Shown here: positions 1-5,673 of the stretch, piece after piece
How positions within the stretch are numbered: position 1 is the stretch's first letter
Layout: each line of letters starts with the position of its first letter
Source: Planctomycetales bacterium
GTDB taxonomy: Bacteria; Planctomycetota; Phycisphaerae; SM23-33
DNA: 7,885 bases
Direction: 5' to 3'
Assembly (NCBI GenBank): GCA_030673005.1
Contig: DAOVFI010000106.1
Span: 1 to 7,885, forward strand
Made by a program: the position numbers and the translations under genes
The notes under the pieces: generated by a model
Seen by the model: the letters and a program-made list of their open reading frames with translations, nothing else
What the model was told of the DNA's origin: nothing
The model's database searches: none

Positions 1-147
1 GAAATAGCCATAGAAGAAGAGTCCACGCCCATACGCCCGCCCGGGCGAATTACACGAATATACAACAAGCAAACAGGATTGACTATGCGAACAGCGCCGA
101 ATGGCAAATCGTGCGACTACCGGCTACTGACTACCGGCTACCGACTA
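1..147. other. Left-edge stretch without a supported gene
   Basis: Nothing here can be called a gene. On the plus strand a frame is open from base 1 to a TGA at 166-168, and another from base 3 to about 215, but neither has a start in the window or recognisable protein features. The end of both is made of the heptamer repeat. The stretch contains a perfect 10-bp palindrome CGCCCGGGCG (38-47). The plus frame could be the tail of a gene entering from the left, but I cannot show it. Confidence 0.5.
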
Positions 148-149
148 CT
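115..149. repeat. Heptamer tandem repeat overlapping the larE stop
   Basis: Five consecutive 7-bp units are visible on the plus strand: GACTACC, GGCTACT, GACTACC, GGCTACC, GACTACT. On the larE strand they read as GGTAGYC-type units, and the larE terminator (two successive TAG codons) lies inside the last unit. Short 7-bp tandem arrays of this kind are known in other bacteria, notably the STRR sequences of heterocystous cyanobacteria; kinship with those is not implied. The array is too short and its period too small for a CRISPR. Confidence 0.75.
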
Positions 150-990
150 AAAATCCTTCGTCCATTGAGCCGCTGCGGAAGCCCTCCAGGTCCAGCGTTA
201 CGTAGATGTACCCCAACGTTTTGACGGCCTCGACGATGCTGCCGGACATTGCGACGGCCTTTTCGATAAGATCGGTCGGGACCTCGATACGAGCGATCGG
301 GTCGTGGTCTCGCAGCCGGCATTGAGCAAACCCCAGTGCGTGCAGGGCTTCCTCCGCCTTTTCGATACGCGCGAGTTTTTCGACGGTGATCTCCCGGCCA
401 TAGGGGATTCGCGTCGCCAGGCAGGCGTCCGAGGGTTCGCGACAGTTCGGCAGGTTCAGGGCGGCGGCGATGGCGCGGATATCAACCTTGGTCAGACCGG
501 CTTCAGCGAGCGGACAGCGGACGCCCAACTCGCGCTCTGCCCGTCGGCCCGGACGGTATTGACCCTCATCGTCGGCGTTCGTGCCGGTAATGACAGTCGA
601 AAAACCGTTCTCGCCGGCTATTCGTTTCAATTGCCCCAGCATCATTTGTTTGCAGCGGTAACACCGGTCCGGCGGGTTGGCGGTAAAGTCGGCGTCGTCC
701 AGTTGGCGCGTTTCAAACTCCACCAGCCTGACGCCGATCGGGCGTGCGATCCGGCAGGCGGATTTCTGCTGCCGGCGGGAAAAGACCGGAGCGACTGCCG
801 TCGCCGCCAGGACTTTATCGCGACCGATCGTCTCGGCGGCAATCGCCAGCAGGACCGAACTGTCCACCCCGCCGGAAAAGGCCACCGCGACTTTGCCCAG
901 GTTACGCAGTATCTCCCGGCAGGCGTCGAGCCTTTCCCGAAGGGCGTCATCCATATCTGCGAATCCGTTATTTGTCGTTTTGTCGGTCAT
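148..990 (-). CDS. larE: LarE-type ATP-dependent sulfur insertase (nickel-pincer cofactor synthesis)
   Basis: This 280-aa protein matches the usual LarE length (about 276 aa in Lactobacillus plantarum). LarE adenylates the carboxylates of pyridinium biscarboxylate nucleotide and inserts sulfur, making the nickel-pincer cofactor of lactate racemase and its relatives. The PP-loop SGGVDSS is at residues 39-45, with GTNADD at 136-141 followed by YRPG at 145-148. Three cysteines stand out: C110 and C113 in CYRC, and C190 in DACLATR. C190 corresponds by position to the sacrificial Cys176 of L. plantarum; enzymes with all three cysteines, such as that of Thermotoga, are reported to hold a [4Fe-4S] cluster. 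R225, R227 and E236 fall where the active-site Arg/Arg/Glu are expected. M13 (codon at 954) is an alternative start, and neither start has a clear Shine-Dalgarno. No larB or larC is adjacent. The double TAG stop lies in a heptamer repeat. Confidence 0.92.
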   Translation of the reverse strand: MTDKTTNNGFADMDDALRERLDACREILRNLGKVAVAFSGGVDSSVLLAIAAETIGRDKVLAATAVAPVFSRRQQKSACRIARPIGVRLVEFETRQLDDADFTANPPDRCYRCKQMMLGQLKRIAGENGFSTVITGTNADDEGQYRPGRRAERELGVRCPLAEAGLTKVDIRAIAAALNLPNCREPSDACLATRIPYGREITVEKLARIEKAEEALHALGFAQCRLRDHDPIARIEVPTDLIEKAVAMSGSIVEAVKTLGYIYVTLDLEGFRSGSMDEGF

Positions 991-1017
991 AAAAGTAGTT
1001 TGTTACATCCCCAAATA

Positions 1018-1152
1018 TGGGGTGGCACGGTCAAGCAAGGTCAAGGTCGTATGGCCTTGACCTTGCTTGGCCGTGTTCCGGCATCGCCACGGCCAAGCCT
1101 TCCTGCCTACCGGCAGGCAGGCGCTTCGCTCCGGCTGGACCGTGCCACCTCA
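1018..1152. repeat. Nested inverted-repeat element (MITE/REP-like) between larE and the peptidase gene
   Basis: The ends are exact 12-bp inverted repeats: GGTGGCACGGTC at 1021-1032 and its reverse complement at 1138-1149, extendable with one wobble to 1018/1152. Inside, 1026-1048 pairs with 1053-1075 over 23 positions (two G-U) around a 4-nt loop. The 3' part of that stem (1065-1075) is also an exact inverted repeat of 1088-1098, so two hairpins are mutually exclusive. A 20-nt palindrome occupies 1102-1121. No protein is encoded. It could be a non-autonomous mobile element, a structured leader RNA for either divergent gene, or both. Confidence 0.8.
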
Positions 1153-1167
1153 CTGCTATCGCATTTG

Positions 1168-1213
1168 GTCATTAGACATTATATAGACATTGGACATTGG
1201 TCATTAGACATTT
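1168..1213. repeat. Second heptamer array, GWCATTR type
   Basis: The units are GTCATTA, GACATTA, then the 4-nt interruption TATA, then GACATTG, GACATTG, GTCATTA and GACATTT. The tract is far more AT-rich than its surroundings and sits 40 nt before the peptidase start. It could influence transcription there, but I see no convincing -35/-10 pair around it. The 7-bp period equals that of the unrelated array at 115-149. Confidence 0.75.
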
Positions 1214-1252
1214 CCGTTGCCGTTCGTGGGCGGAGCGGATAGGTTATTATAG

Positions 1253-2356
1253 ATGATTAATCGAAAGATTTATACTCGCCGTCTTTCGGCGGTGCGGCGA
1301 CTGATGAAGCGCGGGCGGGTCGGGGCGATGCTGCTGACAAGCCCTCATAATGTTCGCTACTGTAGCGGATTCACCGGCGAGGACAGTTTCCTGCTGGTGG
1401 GGCGGCGGTGGGTGAGACTACTGACCGACGGGCGTTTCGCCGAGCAGGCGAGGATCGAGTGCCCGCACGTTAAGGCTATCGTCCGGGCCGGAAGGATGGT
1501 CGATACCGTCAGGGATGCGCTTGCCGGCAGGAAAGTTCGGTTTCTTGGCATAGAAGGCGATTCGATGACCGTAGCGCTGCGGGCAAGGCTTGAGAAGGCC
1601 TTGGGCGGTGTCAGGATCAAACCGCTCAGCGGTGAGGTCGAATCGCTCCGTCAGGTCAAAGACGCCGGTGAGTTGGCCGCAATTCGCCGGGCGGTTCGGA
1701 CGGCCGAGAAGGCCTTTCGGGCGTTGGTTGCCGGCGGGGCGCGGAATTTCATCGGACGCTCCGAGCGGCGGATAGCGGCGGAGTTGGAATACCAGATGCG
1801 TCTGGCCGGGGCTTCGGCGGCGTCGTTCGAGACGATAGTTGCAGCCGGTGCGCATTCGGCCCTTCCGCACTATCGACCGGGCGGTACGAAGATACGGCGC
1901 GGCGACGCCGTGTTGATTGACTTCGGTGCGGTGGTCGATGGATATTGCTCCGACTTGACGCGGGTGGTGTTTGTCGGTACAATCCCGCCGAAATTCGCTC
2001 GGATTTATGAGATTGTGCGGCTCGGTCAGGCTGCGGGTATAAAGGCTGTTCGACCCGGCGCGACGTGCGGGTCGGTCGATGCGGCGGCGCGGGCGGTAAT
2101 TTCCGACGCCGGCTACGGCGAAGCCTTCGCACACGGGTTAGGTCACGGCCTGGGTCTGGAAGTCCACGAAGGGCCGAGCCTTGGACGGGCTGTAAAGCAG
2201 CGGCTCCGGGCCGGTATGGTCGTAACTGTCGAGCCGGGAATATACTTACCCGGCGTCGGTGGCGTCCGGATCGAGGACGACGTAGCCGTTACCGGCGACG
2301 GCGCGGAAAAACTCAGCACACTGAGCCGACGAATTGAAGATATGGTGCTGCGATAG
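1253..2356 (+). CDS. M24 family Xaa-Pro aminopeptidase/dipeptidase
   Basis: A 367-aa cytoplasmic metallopeptidase that removes N-terminal residues preceding proline, or cleaves Xaa-Pro dipeptides. Residues 1-130 form the creatinase-type N-terminal domain; about 140-367 is the pita-bread catalytic domain. The five metal ligands of the family are all present: D223 in LIDFG, D234 in CSDLTR, H298 in HGLGHGLGLEVHE, E327 in VEPGIY and E341 in VRIEDD. The assisting histidines H201 and H305 are also there, so the enzyme should be active. The length fits the short PepQ/YqhT-like members rather than the 440-aa PepP of E. coli, so I give no symbol. The ATG at 1253 is preceded by a weak AGG about 9 nt upstream. 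It lies upstream of accBC on the same strand, as the B. subtilis homologue does, but with no efp between. A repeat hairpin begins 7 nt after its stop. Confidence 0.9.
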   Translation: MINRKIYTRRLSAVRRLMKRGRVGAMLLTSPHNVRYCSGFTGEDSFLLVGRRWVRLLTDGRFAEQARIECPHVKAIVRAGRMVDTVRDALAGRKVRFLGIEGDSMTVALRARLEKALGGVRIKPLSGEVESLRQVKDAGELAAIRRAVRTAEKAFRALVAGGARNFIGRSERRIAAELEYQMRLAGASAASFETIVAAGAHSALPHYRPGGTKIRRGDAVLIDFGAVVDGYCSDLTRVVFVGTIPPKFARIYEIVRLGQAAGIKAVRPGATCGSVDAAARAVISDAGYGEAFAHGLGHGLGLEVHEGPSLGRAVKQRLRAGMVVTVEPGIYLPGVGGVRIEDDVAVTGDGAEKLSTLSRRIEDMVLR

Positions 2357-2362
2357 GACGTG

Positions 2363-2403
2363 GCACGGGCGCCTGCCTGCCGGTAGGCAGGTCTCGCCCG
2401 TGC
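2363..2403. repeat. Short hairpin element ending in GCACGGGCG/CGCCCGTGC
   Basis: The outer 9-bp stem (2363-2371 with 2395-2403) is perfect. It encloses the 20-nt palindrome at 2372-2391, which is the exact reverse complement of the palindrome at 1102-1121. The left end reads GTGGCACGGG, sharing its first letters with the elements at 1018-1152 and 6805-6857. The hairpin starts 7 nt after the peptidase stop. No T-run follows, so it is unlikely to be a factor-independent terminator; it may slow 3' exonucleases or Rho-coupled events. Confidence 0.8.
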
Positions 2404-2429
2404 AGTATTAAAGAGTAACATGGCCGAGA

Positions 2430-2445
2430 CCTGCCGGCAGGCAGG
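2430..2445. repeat. Third, shortened copy of the palindromic repeat
   Basis: The sequence CCTGCCGGCAGGCAGG contains a perfect 12-bp palindrome (2430-2441) and shares its last 12 bases with the copy at 1102-1121. It seems to lack four bases of the full 20-nt unit. It lies in the leader of accB, just after a spurious upstream ATG at 2420, and would be translated if that start were used. Confidence 0.7.
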
Positions 2446-2477
2446 CGGTCAAGCCACGGGTGCTGTGGCGGAAAGAC

Positions 2478-2483
2478 AAGGGA
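2478..2483 (+). promoter_or_regulatory. Ribosome binding site that fixes the accB start
   Basis: AAGGGA lies 5 nt before the ATG at 2489. The in-frame ATG at 2420 has no comparable site and would add 23 residues encoded partly by the palindromic repeat. This site supports 2489 as the real start. Confidence 0.65.
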
Positions 2484-2488
2484 CGGTC

Positions 2489-2932
2489 ATGGATATCGAT
2501 GAAATCAGAGAACTGGTTCGTCTGATGGTCGATAACGACCTCGCCGAACTGGATATTACCGACGGCGACAGCAAGGTCAGGTTGAAGCGTGGCGTCGAGG
2601 CCCCTGCGCCGGCGCATGATTTGGGCGAAATCAGCCGGGCCATCGCGGCAAAGCAAGTCCTCGCCGAGCCTGTCGTGGCGGTGGATGAGGATTTGATCGA
2701 GATAAAGAGTCCCATGGTCGGCACTTATTACAGCGCTGAAAGCTCTGATTCCGACCCTTACGTAACAATCGGGTCGGCCGTCGTCGAGGATACGGTTGTT
2801 TGTATTCTCGAAGCGATGAAAGTAATGAACGAAATCAAGGCTGAGTGCGCCGGCACGATAGTTGAGGTCTGCGTCAAGAACGCCCAGCCTGTGGAGTATG
2901 GCCAGGTGCTCTTCAAGGTTAAACCTTCCTGA
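2489..2932 (+). CDS. accB: Biotin carboxyl carrier protein of acetyl-CoA carboxylase
   Basis: This 147-aa protein carries the biotin that shuttles carboxylate from biotin carboxylase to the carboxyltransferase, the committed step of fatty acid synthesis. Residues 1-35 are the usual N-terminal helix-strand segment (MDIDEIRELV onward, ending KVRLKRG). An Ala/Pro-containing linker follows, and the biotinyl domain spans about 70-146. The biotin-attachment motif EAMKVMNEI is at 108-116, with K111 the lysine modified by BirA. PMVGTYY at 75-81 and the protruding-thumb region after it resemble E. coli AccB (156 aa). The start at 2489 is chosen over 2420 because of the Shine-Dalgarno and because homologues begin at this point. 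accC follows after 32 nt, a normal operon spacing for this pair. Confidence 0.95.
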   Translation: MDIDEIRELVRLMVDNDLAELDITDGDSKVRLKRGVEAPAPAHDLGEISRAIAAKQVLAEPVVAVDEDLIEIKSPMVGTYYSAESSDSDPYVTIGSAVVEDTVVCILEAMKVMNEIKAECAGTIVEVCVKNAQPVEYGQVLFKVKPS

Positions 2933-2964
2933 ACGCACGTCCGGTTGTTGAGGAGTCAGCGGGA

Positions 2965-4308
2965 ATGTTTTCACGAATTTTGATAGCCAATCGTGGCGAG
3001 ATTGCGCTGCGGATAATCCGTGCGTGCAAGGAACTCGGCATCGAGACGGTGGTTGTTTTCAGCGAGGCCGATCGCGACGCCGCTTACCTGCACCTGGCCG
3101 ACGATCGCATCTGCATCGGACCGGCTCCGTCGGTCGATAGTTACCTGAACATTCCCCGCATCATAGCGGCTGCGGAAATGACCGACGTGCAGGCGATCCA
3201 TCCCGGATACGGTTTTCTCGCCGAGAACGCGCATTTCGCGGAGGTCTGCCGGAGTTGCAAGATAGAGTTCATCGGTCCGTCGGTTGAGGTGATGGAGACG
3301 CTGGGCGACAAGATTCGCGCCAAGAGACTTGCGAGGTCGGTCGATGTTCCGACGGCCCCGGACAGCGACGGCGCCGTCGAGACGGTCGATGACGCCGTCG
3401 CCGTCGCCGAACGGATAGGTTATCCGGTTGTATTGAAGGCAGCTGCCGGCGGCGGGGGGCGCGGGATTCGATTCGCCCACAACGAGGCCACTTTAAGGTC
3501 GCTTTACCGTCAGGCACAGAGCGAAGCCGAGGCCGCTTTCAAGGACGGTCGGCTTTATATGGAAAAGTGCATCGAGAACTTCCGCCACATCGAGGTTCAG
3601 ATCCTCGGCGACTTACAGGGCAACGTCGTGCACCTCTTCGAACGCGAGTGCTCACTCCAGCGGCGGACGCAGAAGGTCATAGAGGAAACACCCGCGTGTA
3701 ACCTCGATCGCGACCTGCGCGAGGAGATATGCCGCTCAGCGGTCCGTATAGGCAAGCATGTCGGATACCATAACGCCGGGACAGTCGAGTTCATGCTCGA
3801 CGAGGAAAGCCACGAATTCTACTTTCTCGAAGTCAACACGCGCATCCAGGTCGAGCATCCGATTACCGAAATGGTAACGGGACACGACCTTCTGAAATGG
3901 CAGCTGAAACTTGCCGCTGGCGAACCGCTCGGCGTCAGCCAGCGTGATATTGTCTCGTCCGGCCATTCGATAGAATGTCGCATCAACGCCGAGGACCCCG
4001 CCGAAGGTTTCAGACCGTCGCCGGGGCGGATTGAGTCGTTCGTTTCGCCCGGCGGATTCGGGGTCCGGTGGGACAGCCACGTCCATCAGGGCTACGAAAT
4101 TCCCACCTGTTACGACAGTCTGATCGGCAAACTGATCGTCCACGCCGGCGGGCGGAACGAGGCTATCTCCACGATGCGAAGAGCGCTGGACGAGTTATTT
4201 ATTTATCCGACCAGGACAACGGCCTCCCTGTGCCGGGATATTCTGAACCATCAGGCATTCCGGGAAGGCAGATACAACACGGCGTTTATCGAGCGCGAAA
4301 TGCTTTAA
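2965..4308 (+). CDS. accC: Biotin carboxylase subunit of acetyl-CoA carboxylase
   Basis: A 447-aa ATP-grasp enzyme (E. coli: 449 aa) that carboxylates the biotin on AccB using ATP and bicarbonate. The pre-ATP-grasp domain starts with ILIANRGEIALR (5-16) and includes HPGYGFLAEN (79-88). K116 and K158 bind ATP, and the glycine-rich loop GGGGRG is at 162-167. K237, E275, E289, N291, R293, Q295, V296 and E297 match the metal-, bicarbonate- and biotin-handling residues of E. coli; R339 in ECRINAED matches R338. One oddity is RRTQK at 233-237: E. coli and most homologues I recall have RRHQK. A good Shine-Dalgarno AGGAG (2951-2955) lies 9 nt before the ATG. It is cotranscribed with accB by spacing. 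accA and accD are not in the window. Confidence 0.97.
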   Translation: MFSRILIANRGEIALRIIRACKELGIETVVVFSEADRDAAYLHLADDRICIGPAPSVDSYLNIPRIIAAAEMTDVQAIHPGYGFLAENAHFAEVCRSCKIEFIGPSVEVMETLGDKIRAKRLARSVDVPTAPDSDGAVETVDDAVAVAERIGYPVVLKAAAGGGGRGIRFAHNEATLRSLYRQAQSEAEAAFKDGRLYMEKCIENFRHIEVQILGDLQGNVVHLFERECSLQRRTQKVIEETPACNLDRDLREEICRSAVRIGKHVGYHNAGTVEFMLDEESHEFYFLEVNTRIQVEHPITEMVTGHDLLKWQLKLAAGEPLGVSQRDIVSSGHSIECRINAEDPAEGFRPSPGRIESFVSPGGFGVRWDSHVHQGYEIPTCYDSLIGKLIVHAGGRNEAISTMRRALDELFIYPTRTTASLCRDILNHQAFREGRYNTAFIEREML

Positions 4309-4312
4309 AATA

Positions 4313-4323
4313 CCTGCCTGCCG
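4313..4323. repeat. Half-site of the palindromic repeat after accC
   Basis: CCTGCCTGCCG begins 4 nt after the accC stop and matches the left 11 bases of the unit at 2372-2391; the right arm is missing. It may be a decayed copy. A T-rich run (about 4341-4351) follows within the 84-nt gap before the PFK gene, but I see no strong stem before it, so I do not call a terminator. Confidence 0.4.
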
Positions 4324-4392
4324 ACCCCGCGACGCGATTCGATTTTTTATTTGAGCGTTCGGGCTGAAGCCGGCGATGGAGAAGGATAGTTA

Positions 4393-5625
4393 ATGGGTAG
4401 TGCCAGGAAAGCAAATGCAGTCGTCGGTCAGTCGGGCGGACCGACCGTCGTTATTAACCAGTCGCTGGTCGGGGTCATCGAGACCGTTGCGAAATTCGGC
4501 GAAATCGACCGGCTCTTCGGCGCACGCTACGGCGTGCGGGGGATCATCGAAAACGACTTCATGGAGCTGAACGGCCTGGATTCCGATCTGCTGGAGCGGA
4601 TCGCCGATACGCCGGCTTCTGCCTTGGGATCGACCCGCGACAAGCCCGACGAGGAATACTGCCGGAGGATTTTCGCAGCCTTCGCAGCCAACGACGTGCG
4701 GTACTTCTTTTACATCGGCGGAAACGATTCGGCCGACACGGCCTGTATCGTCAAGGAAATGGCCGACGAAGCCGGTCACGATCTTAAGGTCTTCCATATC
4801 CCCAAGACGATCGACAATGACCTGCGTGTTACGGACCACTGCCCGGGGTACGGTTCGGCCGCCCGGTTCGTGGCGTCCGCCGTCCTGGGCGACGGGCTGG
4901 ACAACGCCTCACTGCCCGGTATCAAGATCGACGTGATTATGGGCAGGAATGCCGGATGGTTGACCGCCGCCGGGATGCTGGCGCGGCGCGACGAGAACGA
5001 CGCGCCGAACCTGATCTACGTGCCCGAAGCGCCTGTCTCCGAGGATCAATTCGTCGATGACATAGCCGAAATCTATAGCCGGCTCGGGCGGTGCCTGGTA
5101 ACCGTCTCGGAAGGCATCGTGGACGAAAACGGCGTCGGTTGGAGCGAGCAACTGTTACGAATGGCGCACGGGGCCGAGGTCGAGCGCGACGGGCATGGGA
5201 ACCTGCAACTTTCCGGCAGCGGTATGCTGGGCGACTGTATCGCCAATTTCGCAAAGAGCGAAATATCGAAAAGGCTCGGCGGGAGGAAAATCCGCGTCCG
5301 GGCCGATACGTTCGGGTATTTGCAGCGTTCTTTTCCGGGCGTTGTCTCACCGGTGGACCGTGCAGAGGCGCGCCTGGCGGGGCGGCGGGCAGTCGAATTC
5401 GCCGCCGCGGGCGATCCGAGCGGTTCGGTGGCGTTCAGGCGAACCGGAAAAGGCGACGATTACGCCGTCGAGTGCTTCCGCGCCGAACTCAAGGACGTCG
5501 CGCGAAAAACCAAGCCGCTCCCCGCCGAGTACATCAACGAAGCCGGAAACGGCATCACCGAAGAATTCAGAACCTACGTCTCCCCGCTTACAGGCGAACT
5601 TCCGGTTATCGGAAAACTGACCTGA
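4393..5625 (+). CDS. pfp: Pyrophosphate-dependent 6-phosphofructokinase
   Basis: A 410-aa PfkA-superfamily enzyme that phosphorylates fructose 6-phosphate, by its residues using pyrophosphate rather than ATP, in a reversible cytoplasmic reaction. The phosphate-binding start GQSGGPT is at 12-18. The donor-site signature GGNDS at 109-113 carries Asp where ATP enzymes have the second Gly of GGDGS. PKTIDND at 137-143 carries Lys where ATP enzymes have Gly. Both changes are the classic PPi hallmarks; D141 is the expected catalytic base. MGR (183-185) and EG (240-241) bind the sugar phosphate. The length resembles the roughly 400-aa bacterial PPi-PFK subfamily with the GGNDS signature. GGAGAAGGA (4378-4386) ends 6 nt before the ATG. 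It follows accC by 84 nt on the same strand, so cotranscription is possible but not shown. It ends 48 nt from the convergent URO-D family gene. Confidence 0.93.
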   Translation: MGSARKANAVVGQSGGPTVVINQSLVGVIETVAKFGEIDRLFGARYGVRGIIENDFMELNGLDSDLLERIADTPASALGSTRDKPDEEYCRRIFAAFAANDVRYFFYIGGNDSADTACIVKEMADEAGHDLKVFHIPKTIDNDLRVTDHCPGYGSAARFVASAVLGDGLDNASLPGIKIDVIMGRNAGWLTAAGMLARRDENDAPNLIYVPEAPVSEDQFVDDIAEIYSRLGRCLVTVSEGIVDENGVGWSEQLLRMAHGAEVERDGHGNLQLSGSGMLGDCIANFAKSEISKRLGGRKIRVRADTFGYLQRSFPGVVSPVDRAEARLAGRRAVEFAAAGDPSGSVAFRRTGKGDDYAVECFRAELKDVARKTKPLPAEYINEAGNGITEEFRTYVSPLTGELPVIGKLT

Positions 5626-5673
5626 ACGGTAAATCCTCCGACCACAAATCGCGCGTGCAGCCTTACGGGCTTC

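Noticed and set aside
115..149. CRISPR array
   Set aside because: The period is 7 bp, with no spacers and no cas genes.
304..1242. A long plus-strand open frame (312 aa) opposite larE
   Set aside because: It is antisense to a clearly recognisable LarE and its end translates the palindrome (PAYRQAG) and the AT-rich heptamers; no domain is visible.
1418..2134. A 238-aa minus-strand frame opposite the peptidase gene
   Set aside because: The M24 peptidase on the other strand has all its catalytic residues; the antisense frame is Arg/Pro-rich and featureless, as expected in GC-rich DNA.
2363..2403. Factor-independent terminator after the peptidase gene
   Set aside because: The stem is strong but no T-run follows on either strand, and its core is an exact copy of a repeat found elsewhere in the window.
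4309..4392. Terminator between accC and the PFK gene
   Set aside because: A T-rich run exists near 4341-4351 but only a 3-bp stem precedes it.
5626..5673. Shared terminator between the convergent PFK and URO-D family genes
   Set aside because: Only a 4-bp stem (AGCC/GGCT around 5659-5671) is seen, with no T-run.
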